A DNA stretch of 64,000 nucleotides. It comes from Butyricicoccus_A sp963620595. Its GTDB lineage: Bacteria > Bacillota > Clostridia > Oscillospirales > Butyricicoccaceae. The position numbers were made by a program, and so were the translations under genes. Shown in pieces: positions 23,747 through 32,188 of the stretch. Where the stretch lies: NCBI GenBank assembly GCA_963620595.1, contig CAVFAY010000005.1, forward strand, positions 1 to 64,000. Reading direction: 5' to 3'. The stretch's first letter is position 1; every line of letters begins with the position of its first letter. The notes below the pieces were generated by a model, which was not told the DNA's origin, searched no databases, and was given only the letters and a program-made list of their open reading frames with translations.

Positions 23747-24845
23747 GACTGTCGCGTCCTGTTCTTTCCTTTAATTTGTTCATGGCATCCGTAAGCATCT
23801 GCTTGGTGACGACATACGGGTAATGCGCCACATCCGACATGTGCGGGATACGGTCTGTGCTTTCTTCCCACTGCTCCTCGGAGATCTCAATCTCTTCCAA
23901 AGAAACCGGTAGCTTGACGGCCTTATTGAGCTGGTAAACCTTTTCAAATTCTTCGTCTTGTCCATCGACGAGAAGAGCGAGCAGAACGCCAAAACCGACA
24001 ACTTCGCCGTGCAGATGCTTTTCCTCGATAATTGGATAGTTGGTCAGTGCATAGAAAACAGCATGTGCCAGACCGCTGTTGTAATCCGGTGTGAAGTCTT
24101 TGGTCAGGAAAATAGAAGCGACGCCGGTTGTGACGATGATGGACAGAATAATCTGCTCAACTTCATAAGAGGAAATTCCCTTTTGATGATCGGAAAAGCC
24201 CTTTGCGCCGTAAGCGAGCAGCGGATCGCGACACATATGCGAGATGGCGACGCCGACAGCTGTGAAGTGCTCAAGACGCTCGTCACGGGAAGAAATCGTC
24301 GCTTCATAGAACTTGGCGTAGGTGTCACCCATACCTGCCCACATGTATCGGCATGGAGCTTTAGCAATGATTTCTGTGTCGATAAACGCGTGCATTGCCG
24401 GACGGACAAAGAAATTCGGCTTTAAAAAGGTGCCGTCTTCATTGTACATAATTGATACAGCAGTGCAGGCCGAGCAGTTGGAGGCGATGGTCGGGAACGT
24501 AAACACCGGCTTGTCATCCGTGATGCACAGGCACTTGACGGTATCCAATGCTTTGCCGCCGCCGACACCAAACACCATATCCGCTTCGTGATAGATCGGC
24601 ATAGCGCGCAGACGCTCAACGTTTGCATAGGTGCAATCTTTGCCGAACAGCTCGACACCGATGATTTCCAAATTGGTTTCATCGACAGCGGCGCGGATTT
24701 TGTTTAATGCTGAGCCGAGAGCTTTTTCGCCGCCGATGACCAGAATGGTTTTACCATACGATTCGCAGACCGGTCCAATTTTGTCATAAATGGTATTGCC
24801 GATGGAATAACTCGGCAGATGTACCTCGTAGTTTTCCAGTTTCAT
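23739..24845 (-). CDS. Iron-containing alcohol dehydrogenase / glycerol dehydrogenase-like protein
   Basis: The 368-residue protein has the family nucleotide loop VFGVGGGKALDTVKCL, the FPTIASNCSACTAVSIMY segment and the metal-site block (GLAHAVFYALTNYP, then HGEVVGFGVLLAL). The fold reduces a carbonyl or oxidises an alcohol with NAD(P)H. ATG 24845 follows GGGAGT; the longer frame extends into the T-box terminator. A T-box leader is unusual for this enzyme class, so the real substrate may derive from an amino acid. Confidence 0.85.
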   Translation of the reverse strand: MKLENYEVHLPSYSIGNTIYDKIGPVCESYGKTILVIGGEKALGSALNKIRAAVDETNLEIIGVELFGKDCTYANVERLRAMPIYHEADMVFGVGGGKALDTVKCLCITDDKPVFTFPTIASNCSACTAVSIMYNEDGTFLKPNFFVRPAMHAFIDTEIIAKAPCRYMWAGMGDTYAKFYEATISSRDERLEHFTAVGVAISHMCRDPLLAYGAKGFSDHQKGISSYEVEQIILSIIVTTGVASIFLTKDFTPDYNSGLAHAVFYALTNYPIIEEKHLHGEVVGFGVLLALLVDGQDEEFEKVYQLNKAVKLPVSLEEIEISEEQWEESTDRIPHMSDVAHYPYVVTKQMLTDAMNKLKERTGRDSHE

Positions 24846-24881
24846 AATAGTAGATACTCCCAACAATGATAAATTTGCAAA

Positions 24882-25181
24882 TAAAAAAGCCTTCATCCCA
24901 CGTTCCGCATCTCTGCGAAATCTCTGGGACAAAAGCTATCAGCTTCTGCGGTGCCACCCATATTGCCGATATCATAAAAAAATCGGCCACTTTACCACAC
25001 ACCAACATGTGCGTTCCACGATAACGGCGGGAGACCGTCAGCGCCTACTTGCCAAACGGCGTTCAGACTGCCCTCACGAGTCCATTCGGCATCATCCGTA
25101 CCACTGTAATCCCACTATCTACAGCTCTCTGTGCGTACTTCACGAAGCGTACTTGTCTCGATCAACGGTTTTCACTATACT
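24882..25181 (-). ncRNA. T-box leader, specifier read as UGG (tryptophan)
   Basis: The minus strand shows GGGTGGCACCGCAG (T-box antiterminator) near 24946-24959, then a terminator (13-bp stem, arms at 24888-24900 and 24926-24938, T-run). Stem I has GAAGTACGCACAGAGAG on the 5' side and CCGAATGGACTCGTGAGG on the 3' side. Aligned by eye with a glyQS T-box (CGAAAGGCAUUCUUGAGC), the specifier position is UGG at 25082-25084, the Trp codon. The T-box itself is certain; the specifier is a hand alignment. Confidence 0.85.
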
Positions 25182-25187
25182 ATACTC

Positions 25188-25216
25188 AAAATACCATATG
25201 AGTGCGATATTGTCAA
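25188..25216 (-). promoter_or_regulatory. Promoter of the T-box operon
   Basis: TTGACA (25211-25216, minus) and TATTTT (25188-25193, minus), 17-nt spacer. Confidence 0.7.
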
Positions 25217-25296
25217 GTAGGAACAGAAAATATTTTTTATATAAAAATTTAACGTATCTTACATTCCAGACAGATATTTTACAAAAGAAAATGGGA

Positions 25297-25351
25297 TTTA
25301 CGAATATTTTACCGCTTGATTGGCGCGGAGTTTACACAGAATGCGTAGAAT
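25297..25351 (+). promoter_or_regulatory. Pho-box promoter of the pst operon
   Basis: TTTACG (25297), TTTACC (25308, 11 nt on), TTTACA (25331, 23 nt on), then a 9-nt gap to TAGAAT (25346-25351). TTTAC-type repeats at helical spacing resemble PhoP boxes of Firmicutes. The spacing is reproduced exactly at 30348-30402. Confidence 0.7.
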
Positions 25352-25402
25352 AGAGCCTGTTGAAAGAAACAAATCTATGACACGAATGAAAGGACTTCGA
25401 TT

Positions 25403-26323
25403 ATGAAAGCAATGAAAACAATCAAGCGTTTTGGCGCAATGTCCCTGGCAGGTATGCTGCTGATGGGCGCACTGGCAGGCTGCGGCAGCTCTAACTCCGA
25501 CACCCAGACCACTTCTGATGGTTCCACCGCAAGCGGCAATGTAAGCGGCGCAATTGATGTTGTATCCCGTGAGGACGGCTCCGGTACCCGCGGCGCATTT
25601 ATCGAGCTGTTTGGCATTGAGACCAAGGACGCAAGCGGAAACAAGACCGACAATACCACTTCTGATGCAATCATTGCCAATCAGACCGAAGTTATGATGC
25701 AGAATGTACAGGGTGATGAGAACGCCATCGGTTACGCATCTCTTGGTTCGATGAGCGATTCTGTCAAGGCTGTAAAGATTGACGGCGCAGAGGCAACCAC
25801 GGACAACGTACTCAACGGTTCGTATAAAATCTCTCGTCCGTTTAATGTAGCAACCAAGAGCGACCTGAGCGCAGCAGCACAGGACTTCCTCAACTACATC
25901 CTGTCCGCCGATGGTCAGAAGATCATCTCTGATAACGGATACATTCCGGTAGATGACAAGGCAGCGGCATATCAGGCTGGCGATGTTTCTGGTGATGTCA
26001 CGGTTGCTGGTTCATCTTCCGTAACACCGGTAATGGAAAAGCTGAAGGAAGCTTATGAGGGTGTCAACAAGAACGTCAAGGTAACCGTACAGGAATCCGA
26101 TTCTACGACCGGTATGACCAGTGCAAGCGAAGGCACCTGCGACATCGGCATGGCATCCCGTGACCTGACGGATGAGGAAAAACAGACACTGACGCCGACG
26201 GAAATTGCACTGGACGGCATTGCAGTCATTGTCAATCCGAGCAACAGCATTGACAATCTGACCTCTGATCAGGTAAAGGGCATCTTTACCGGTGAGATTA
26301 CCGACTGGGCTGACGTACAGTAA
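25403..26323 (+). CDS. pstS: Phosphate-binding lipoprotein PstS, lobes in permuted order
   Basis: A 306-residue lipoprotein: signal peptide with lipobox LAGC, Ser/Thr-rich linker, then two halves. The first holds SREDGSGTRGAF and the NAIGYASLGS/KIISDNGYIPV block that normally ends PstS. The second holds VTVAGSSSVTPVMEKLKEAY and DIGMASRDL to GIFTGEITDWADV, which normally starts it. Phosphate contacts (the GSSSVTP loop and DGSGTR) are kept. It captures phosphate outside the membrane for PstCAB. The second PstS at 32189 is permuted in the same way. Confidence 0.9.
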   Translation: MKAMKTIKRFGAMSLAGMLLMGALAGCGSSNSDTQTTSDGSTASGNVSGAIDVVSREDGSGTRGAFIELFGIETKDASGNKTDNTTSDAIIANQTEVMMQNVQGDENAIGYASLGSMSDSVKAVKIDGAEATTDNVLNGSYKISRPFNVATKSDLSAAAQDFLNYILSADGQKIISDNGYIPVDDKAAAYQAGDVSGDVTVAGSSSVTPVMEKLKEAYEGVNKNVKVTVQESDSTTGMTSASEGTCDIGMASRDLTDEEKQTLTPTEIALDGIAVIVNPSNSIDNLTSDQVKGIFTGEITDWADVQ

Positions 26324-26342
26324 TCAGAAATAGGATGACATG

Positions 26343-26380
26343 CAATAACCTTCCGTCCGTCAAACGCCGGAGGGTTGTTG
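26343..26380 (+). other. Intercistronic hairpin between pstS and pstC
   Basis: CAATAACCTTCCG (26343-26355) pairs with CGGAGGGTTGTTG (26368-26380), with two G-U pairs. No T-run follows, so it more likely stabilises or processes the pstS message than terminates it. Confidence 0.5.
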
Positions 26381-26420
26381 CTTGTCAAACGGATATACGC
26401 AACAAAGAGGGTTTCATTGT

Positions 26421-27290
26421 ATGTTAAAACGACAAAAAATTATGGAGCGCGGTATGTCTTGGCTATTCGCCTTGTGTGCTTGTATGTCCATTGTTGCCGT
26501 TGCACTGATTTGTGTGTTCCTGTTCGCCAACGGCATTCCGGCGATGAAGGAAATTGGCTTGTTCCAGTTCTTGCTGGGCACGGACTGGGCACCGAAGAAT
26601 CAGCCGGCGAGTTATGGCATTCTGCCAATGATTGTTGGCAGCTTATGCGTCACAGCAGGCGCCGTGATTATCGGTCTGCCGATTGGCTTGCTTACAGCGA
26701 TTTATTTGTCTCGCTTCTGTCCGGAAAAGCTGCATAAGGTGTTGGAACCGCTGGTTCAGCTGATGGCAGGCATTCCATCTATTATTTATGGTTTCTTTGG
26801 TCTGGTTGTTATGGTGCCGCTGTCACGCAACCTGCACGGCTGTACCGGTGTCAGTATGTTGACCGCTGCTGTACTGCTTGGCATTATGATTTTGCCGACT
26901 ATTATCAATTTGAGTGAATCGGCGCTCAATGCTGTTCCGGACAGCTATTATGAGGGAGCTCTCGCTCTTGGATCTACCCATGAGCACGCGACGTTCTTTG
27001 CTGTTCTTCCAGCTGCAAAATCGGGTATTTTGGCAGCGGCTGTACTTGGCATTGGCAGAGCTATCGGCGAGACCATGGCTGTTATCATGGTAGCGGGTAA
27101 TCAGGCACGCATTCCGACCAGCATTCTGCGCGGTGTGCGCACGATGACCGCCAATATCGTACTGGAAATGGGCTATGCAACCGGTCTGCATCGTCAGGCA
27201 TTGATCGCTACCGGCGTGGTGCTGTTTGTCTTTATTTTGATTATCAATATTACATTTGCCATTATCAAAAAGAGAGGTGAGAAGATATGA
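26421..27290 (+). CDS. pstC: Phosphate ABC transporter permease PstC
   Basis: The 289-residue permease has six helices and the ABC-coupling loop (EGALALGSTHEHATFFAVLP). The segment GIPSIIYGFFGLVVMVPLSR is typical of PstC, as is AIGETMAVIMVAGN. Start 26421 follows AGAGGG by 9 nt; the longer frame starts in the intercistronic hairpin region. The stop overlaps pstA as ATGA. Confidence 0.93.
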   Translation: MLKRQKIMERGMSWLFALCACMSIVAVALICVFLFANGIPAMKEIGLFQFLLGTDWAPKNQPASYGILPMIVGSLCVTAGAVIIGLPIGLLTAIYLSRFCPEKLHKVLEPLVQLMAGIPSIIYGFFGLVVMVPLSRNLHGCTGVSMLTAAVLLGIMILPTIINLSESALNAVPDSYYEGALALGSTHEHATFFAVLPAAKSGILAAAVLGIGRAIGETMAVIMVAGNQARIPTSILRGVRTMTANIVLEMGYATGLHRQALIATGVVLFVFILIINITFAIIKKRGEKI

Positions 27291-28174
27291 CTGGAAGCAG
27301 AGCAATGGAGATGCCGAGAGAGCATGTCCAGCGTAAGAATTCTTCTCCCAAGCCGACACAGACCATCCACTCCTTGGTTTTGCGTCTGCTCGTGTACGGC
27401 GCAGCAATCTTTACATTTGCGGTTCTCGCATTCTTGATTGGTTATATTCTCATCAAGGGTATTCCGTATTTGACACCGGATCTGTTCTCTTGGACATATA
27501 CCTCAACAAATTGCTCGATGCTGCCGTCTATCATCACAACCGTTGAGATGACGCTGCTCTCGCTGCTCATTGCCATCCCGATCAGTGTGTTCACTGCGGT
27601 TTACTTGGTGGAGTACGCAAAGAAGGGCAATAAGCTGGTAGGTCTCATGCGTCTGACGGCAGAAACGCTGTCCGGTATTCCGTCCATTGTTTATGGTCTG
27701 TTCGGTATGCTGTTCTTCGTCACGCAGCTGCATTGGAAGCTGTCGCTGCTGTCCGGTGCAATGACACTGTCTATTATGGTGCTGCCGCTCATCATGCGAA
27801 GCACAGAAGAAGCGCTGCTTGCTGTGCCGGATATGTACCGTGAGGCGAGCTTCGGACTGGGCGCGGGCAGACTGCGCACCGTATTCCGCATTGTGCTTCC
27901 GTCTGCGATGCCGGGCATTTTGGCGGGTATTATTTTAGCAGTCGGTCGTATCGTCGGTGAAACTGCTGCGCTGATTTATACCGCCGGCACGGCAACGGAT
28001 ATGGCAACTAGTCTGTTCTCTTCCGGCCGCACCTTGGCGGTACACATGTACTGCCTGTCCAGCGAGGGTCTGCACACGGATCAGGCATATGCAACAGCCG
28101 TTGTTTTACTGCTGATAGTTTTGGCAATGAATACCATTTCCGCGCTCATTGCACGGAAGCTGACGAAAAAGTAA
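27287..28174 (+). CDS. pstA: Phosphate ABC transporter permease PstA
   Basis: The 295-residue partner of PstC with six helices. It carries GIPSIVYGLFGMLFF, the coupling loop REASFGLGAGRLRTVFRIVLP and GRIVGETAALIYTAG. AGGTGA precedes the ATG that overlaps the pstC stop, so the two permeases are made in equal amounts. Confidence 0.94.
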   Translation: MTGSRAMEMPREHVQRKNSSPKPTQTIHSLVLRLLVYGAAIFTFAVLAFLIGYILIKGIPYLTPDLFSWTYTSTNCSMLPSIITTVEMTLLSLLIAIPISVFTAVYLVEYAKKGNKLVGLMRLTAETLSGIPSIVYGLFGMLFFVTQLHWKLSLLSGAMTLSIMVLPLIMRSTEEALLAVPDMYREASFGLGAGRLRTVFRIVLPSAMPGILAGIILAVGRIVGETAALIYTAGTATDMATSLFSSGRTLAVHMYCLSSEGLHTDQAYATAVVLLLIVLAMNTISALIARKLTKK

Positions 28175-28188
28175 GAGGATACTGATTT

Positions 28189-28947
28189 ATGAGTATGCAT
28201 ATGAAATATAAAATTCAGGACCTGAATCTGCACTATGGACAGTTTCACGCCCTCAAGAACATCAATCTGGAGTTGCCGGAAAAGGAAATCACCGCATTCA
28301 TCGGTCCGTCTGGCTGTGGCAAATCCACATTGCTCAAGACGCTCAACCGTATGAATGACTTAGTAGAGGGCTGTAAGATTGACGGCACCGTTTTGCTGGA
28401 CGATGAAGACATTTTTGGCAGCATGGACGTCAATGTGCTGCGACGCCGCGTTGGCATGGTGTTTCAGAAGCCGAATCCGTTCCCGATGAGCGTTTATGAC
28501 AATATCGCGTTCGGTCCGCGTACCCACGGCATTCACAAGAAGGCTGTACTCGATGAAATTGTCGAAAAGAGTCTGCGCAATGCAGCGATTTGGGATGAAG
28601 TCAAGGACAGACTGGACAAGAGCGCGCTGGGCATGTCAGGCGGTCAGCAGCAGAGACTGTGCATTGCTCGTGCCTTGGCGATTGAGCCGGAAGTGCTGTT
28701 GATGGACGAGCCGACTTCGGCACTGGATCCGATTTCTACCATGAAAGTTGAGGATCTGGTACAGGATCTCAAGCAGGACTACACCATTGTGATGGTTACG
28801 CATAATATGCAGCAGGCAACCCGTGTTTCGGATAAGACGGCATTCTTCCTGCTGGGCGAAGTGGTGGAATTCAACGAGACCGCAGAGCTGTTCTCGATGC
28901 CGAAGGATCAGAGAACGGAAAATTACATCACCGGCAGATTCGGTTAA
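28189..28947 (+). CDS. pstB: Phosphate ABC transporter ATPase PstB
   Basis: A 252-residue ATPase with Walker A GPSGCGKST, Q-loop VFQKPNPFPMSVYDN, signature MSGGQQQRLCIARALA, Walker B VLLMDEPTSALDP and switch His in MVTHNM. The PNPFPMS block after the Q-loop is specific to PstB. It powers phosphate import with PstC/PstA. Confidence 0.96.
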   Translation: MSMHMKYKIQDLNLHYGQFHALKNINLELPEKEITAFIGPSGCGKSTLLKTLNRMNDLVEGCKIDGTVLLDDEDIFGSMDVNVLRRRVGMVFQKPNPFPMSVYDNIAFGPRTHGIHKKAVLDEIVEKSLRNAAIWDEVKDRLDKSALGMSGGQQQRLCIARALAIEPEVLLMDEPTSALDPISTMKVEDLVQDLKQDYTIVMVTHNMQQATRVSDKTAFFLLGEVVEFNETAELFSMPKDQRTENYITGRFG

Positions 28948-28960
28948 GGGGAGGACAACT

Positions 28961-29617
28961 ATGCGAACCAAATATGACAAGCAGCTGACGGCACTGCATG
29001 ATGAATTGATTGCCATGGGTGCTCTGTGTGAGGCGGCGATCCATCACGCAGTGGAAGCTCTGCGCACACGCGATGCAGAACTGGCAAAGCGTACCATGGA
29101 GGGCGATAAGGAAATCGACCAGAAAGAGCGCGTCATTGAGAGCGCGTGCCTCAAGCTATTGCTGGAACAGCAGCCGGTGGCGCGTGACCTGCGCGAAGTG
29201 TCCGCAGCCTTGAAGATGGTCACAGATCTGGAGCGCATTGGTGATCTCGCAGATGACATTGCGGATGTCTCTCTGTTTTTGTGCGAGACACCGAACTATG
29301 CTGCACCGGAACAGATTGACTATATGGTAGAAGCTGCGACAAAAATGGTGCATGATTCCATTGATGCCTTTGTTGCCAACGATCTGGCAAAGGCACACAG
29401 TGTTATGGAGTATGATGATATTGTAGACAATCTGTTCAATGAGGTACGCACGGTGCTGGTCAAGCGCATTCATGCATCCATGGATGATGCTGAGCAGGCC
29501 ATGGATATTATGATGATTTCCAAGTATCTGGAGCGCATTGGTGACCATGCCGTCAACATTTCTGAGTGGGTAGAATTTTCTATCACGGGTACCTATAAAA
29601 ATTCCCGCGTGCTGTGA
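28961..29617 (+). CDS. phoU: Phosphate transport regulator PhoU
   Basis: An all-helical, 218-residue protein with two PhoU repeats (first around EKDQKERVIESACLKLL in the form DKEIDQKERVIESACLKLL, second around YDDIVDNLFNEVRTVLVKRI), each with the E/DxxxD metal pattern, and the closing KYLERIGDHAVNISEW. ATG 28961 follows GGGGAGGA. PhoU normally links PstB status to the sensor kinase; no kinase gene is present here. Confidence 0.93.
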   Translation: MRTKYDKQLTALHDELIAMGALCEAAIHHAVEALRTRDAELAKRTMEGDKEIDQKERVIESACLKLLLEQQPVARDLREVSAALKMVTDLERIGDLADDIADVSLFLCETPNYAAPEQIDYMVEAATKMVHDSIDAFVANDLAKAHSVMEYDDIVDNLFNEVRTVLVKRIHASMDDAEQAMDIMMISKYLERIGDHAVNISEWVEFSITGTYKNSRVL

Positions 29618-29627
29618 GGCGGGGAGC

Positions 29628-30308
29628 ATGAACATTTATGTGGTAGATGCAGATGAGAGCACACGCAGTATGCTGCTGTATGTGTTGGGAGAGCAATCGT
29701 ATACGGCAAGCGGATTTGAAGGTGCGGAGTCATTCAAAGCGGCTCTGCGCAACGAACTGCCTAATCTGATCTTGCTGGACAGCGTGCTGACAGGAGAAGA
29801 GGATGGATTAACCCTGCTCAAATGGCTCAAGTCAGACCGGTGCACTGCATCTGTACCTGTGATTCTGCTCATGAATCAGGCAACAGAGATGGATAAAGTC
29901 ATTGGACTGGATTATGGTGCGGATGACTGCATATCCAAGCCGTTTGGCATTTTGGAGCTGCTGTCACGGATTCATGCGATTTTGCGGCGGACAGAACAAC
30001 GGATTGCGCCAAGCGATGAAACCCAGCGGGTATATCAGGACATTATCGTGTATCCAAATCGGCATTTGGTGACACTGCATGGCAGGGAGATTCATCTGAC
30101 CAAGAAAGAGTTTCGATTGCTGTGGTATTTGCTGGAGAATCAAGGACACGTGATGACACGCGAACGCATCATGGAGTACGTGTGGGATGCAGATTTTGAT
30201 GTAGAGACGCGCACGATTGATATCCATATTAACACGCTGCGCAAAAAGCTCAAGGATAACGGCAGCATGATCCAAACCATTCGCGGTGTCGGATATAAAA
30301 TCAGCTGA
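29628..30308 (+). CDS. PhoB/OmpR-type response regulator, probable Pho regulator
   Basis: The 226-residue protein has a receiver domain (phospho-acceptor Asp in NLILLDSVL, switch region DYGADDCISKPF) and a winged-helix domain (LTKKEFRLLWYLLENQGHVM to IDIHINTLRKKLKD and IRGVGYKIS). It lies 10 nt after phoU. Location in the pst operon and the matched TTTAC repeats at two phosphate promoters make it the probable PhoP/PhoB. A cognate histidine kinase is not encoded next to it. Confidence 0.9.
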   Translation: MNIYVVDADESTRSMLLYVLGEQSYTASGFEGAESFKAALRNELPNLILLDSVLTGEEDGLTLLKWLKSDRCTASVPVILLMNQATEMDKVIGLDYGADDCISKPFGILELLSRIHAILRRTEQRIAPSDETQRVYQDIIVYPNRHLVTLHGREIHLTKKEFRLLWYLLENQGHVMTRERIMEYVWDADFDVETRTIDIHINTLRKKLKDNGSMIQTIRGVGYKIS

Positions 30309-30312
30309 GGAG

Positions 30313-30341
30313 AAAGACCTGGAACTATTCTGGGTCTTTTT
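30313..30341 (+). terminator. Terminator of the pst operon
   Basis: AAAGACC (30313-30319) pairs with GGGTCTTT (30332-30339), followed by T. Confidence 0.75.
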
Positions 30342-30347
30342 GTCTAT

Positions 30348-30402
30348 TTTACGTTGATTTTACGCAAAGATTGTTTTGGACTTTACATGCGCTTCGTATA
30401 CT
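30348..30402 (+). promoter_or_regulatory. Pho-box promoter of the Na/Pi cotransporter operon
   Basis: TTTACG (30348), TTTACG (30359), TTTACA (30382), 9-nt gap, TATACT (30397-30402). The 11/23/9 spacing equals that upstream of pstS. Confidence 0.7.
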
Positions 30403-30447
30403 TAACCGTGATGAAACAAGAAGGTCTGTATAACATAGGAGGAAATT

Positions 30448-32178
30448 ATGAATGAGATTATGACGACGGTCTTTGGCTTAGCCGGAGGCCTCGCGATGTT
30501 CCTGTTCGGTATGAACAGCATGAGCGATGCCCTGCAAAAGGCAGCGGGCGAGCGCATGAAGCAAATTTTAAGTTTTCTGACGAAAAATCCAATTATGGGC
30601 GCACTGGCAGGTGCACTGGTCACCGCCGTGCTGCAAAGCTCCTCGGCAACCACAGTTATGGTTATCGGCTTCGTCAGCGCCGGTCTGATGACGCTGCCGC
30701 AGGGCATTTCGGTTATCTTCGGTGCGAATATCGGTACGACGATGACCGCCCAGCTGATGGCGTTTAAAATCAGCGATTATATTTACCCGATTATCTTTAT
30801 TGGCTTTATCGTCTACTTCATCGCCAAGAGTGAGAAGGCAAAGAACATCGGCATGGTCATTTTCTCGTTTGGTTTGCTGTTTGAAGGCATTGAGATTATG
30901 GGCAGTGTCATGAAGCCGCTCGCAGGCAGTGCCGTGTTCACGGATCTGATGGGTCGCGTCTCGGAGATTCCGGCGCTCGGCGTGCTGCTCGGCGCAGCTA
31001 TGACGCTGGTTGTCCAGAGCTCTTCCGCAACGATTGCGGTATTGCAGAACTTTGCCTCGCAGCCTGCTGCCGATGGCGTGACCAGTGTGATTGGTTTGGC
31101 GGGTGCGATTCCGATTTTGCTGGGTGACAACATCGGCACAACCATTACCGCGCTGTTGGCATCTATTGGCCAGTCCAAGGCTGCTAAGCGCACAGCTATT
31201 TCCCACAGCATCTTTAATATCTCCGGTTCGATTGTATTCGCTTGTCTGATTCGTCCGTTTGCGGCATTTATCACCTATATTTCCCCGAAGGGCAACGAAA
31301 TAGACGTCATTGCGCGTCAGATTGCCAACGCACATACCTGTTTTAACGTTGTCTGCACGCTGATTTGGCTGCCGCTGCTTCCGGTCATGATTAAGATTGT
31401 CACGACTATTATTCCGGGCAAGGACAAGCTGCCGCAGACCGACTGTAAGCCAAAGTTTCTCGATGAAAAACTGTTGGATCAGCCGGTTGCAGCGATGTAT
31501 CTGCTGTCGCAGGAAATCGGCCGCTGTGCGGATATGGCATCAGATATGCTGCGCACAGCAAAGGCTGCACTGAACGGAAAGGCAGAGGACTTCCAGATCT
31601 ACAGCGTAGAAGCAGAGCATGTACGAAATCTGAAAAATGACATCAGTGAGTACACCGCGAAGCTGTTGTCCAGCGGTGTGCTGACAGAGAATCAGTCGGA
31701 GCAGACGGCGGGTCTGCTGTACGTCAGCAACAATATTGACCGTATGACAGAGTACAGCCAAAGTGTCACACAAATGGTACAGAAGATATACCAGACTGGA
31801 AAGAAGCTGTCCTCGTCAGCGGAAAAGGAACTGGAAGAGTGCTACGACACCGCACACGATTTGTTTGACCGTGCTGTGGATTCCGTGCGATACGGTGATA
31901 CGAATATGGCACAGCAGGTGCTTTCGGATAAGAAAAAGATGCGCAAGGCACAAAAACGCTTCAACAAGGCGCATATGGCTCGCGTCAAGGCGGGCAAGTG
32001 CGAAGCAAGTATGACCGCTGATTTTTCTGCGATTTTGTACGGATTAGAACGTATCGTAGACAACAGCGTGAACATTGCAGAGGAAACGATGGATAATATT
32101 CGCTTTGTCGAGCTGGAGCCTGCGCAGATGGAAGCGCTGTCTGAACGCGGCATTCCGGCACCGATTCCGGCACAGTGA
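30448..32178 (+). CDS. Na/Pi cotransporter family protein with PhoU-like C-terminal domain
   Basis: A 576-residue NptA-type transporter. Two inverted membrane repeats each contain the QSSS motif (VLQSSSATTVMVIGF and VVQSSSATIAVLQNF) and a GANIGTT/GDNIGTT loop. From about residue 350 a helical PhoU-like domain extends into the cytoplasm. It moves phosphate with sodium. The Pho-box promoter and the PstS gene starting 10 nt later place it in the phosphate regulon. Confidence 0.92.
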   Translation: MNEIMTTVFGLAGGLAMFLFGMNSMSDALQKAAGERMKQILSFLTKNPIMGALAGALVTAVLQSSSATTVMVIGFVSAGLMTLPQGISVIFGANIGTTMTAQLMAFKISDYIYPIIFIGFIVYFIAKSEKAKNIGMVIFSFGLLFEGIEIMGSVMKPLAGSAVFTDLMGRVSEIPALGVLLGAAMTLVVQSSSATIAVLQNFASQPAADGVTSVIGLAGAIPILLGDNIGTTITALLASIGQSKAAKRTAISHSIFNISGSIVFACLIRPFAAFITYISPKGNEIDVIARQIANAHTCFNVVCTLIWLPLLPVMIKIVTTIIPGKDKLPQTDCKPKFLDEKLLDQPVAAMYLLSQEIGRCADMASDMLRTAKAALNGKAEDFQIYSVEAEHVRNLKNDISEYTAKLLSSGVLTENQSEQTAGLLYVSNNIDRMTEYSQSVTQMVQKIYQTGKKLSSSAEKELEECYDTAHDLFDRAVDSVRYGDTNMAQQVLSDKKKMRKAQKRFNKAHMARVKAGKCEASMTADFSAILYGLERIVDNSVNIAEETMDNIRFVELEPAQMEALSERGIPAPIPAQ

Positions 32179-32188
32179 GGTGATTGCG

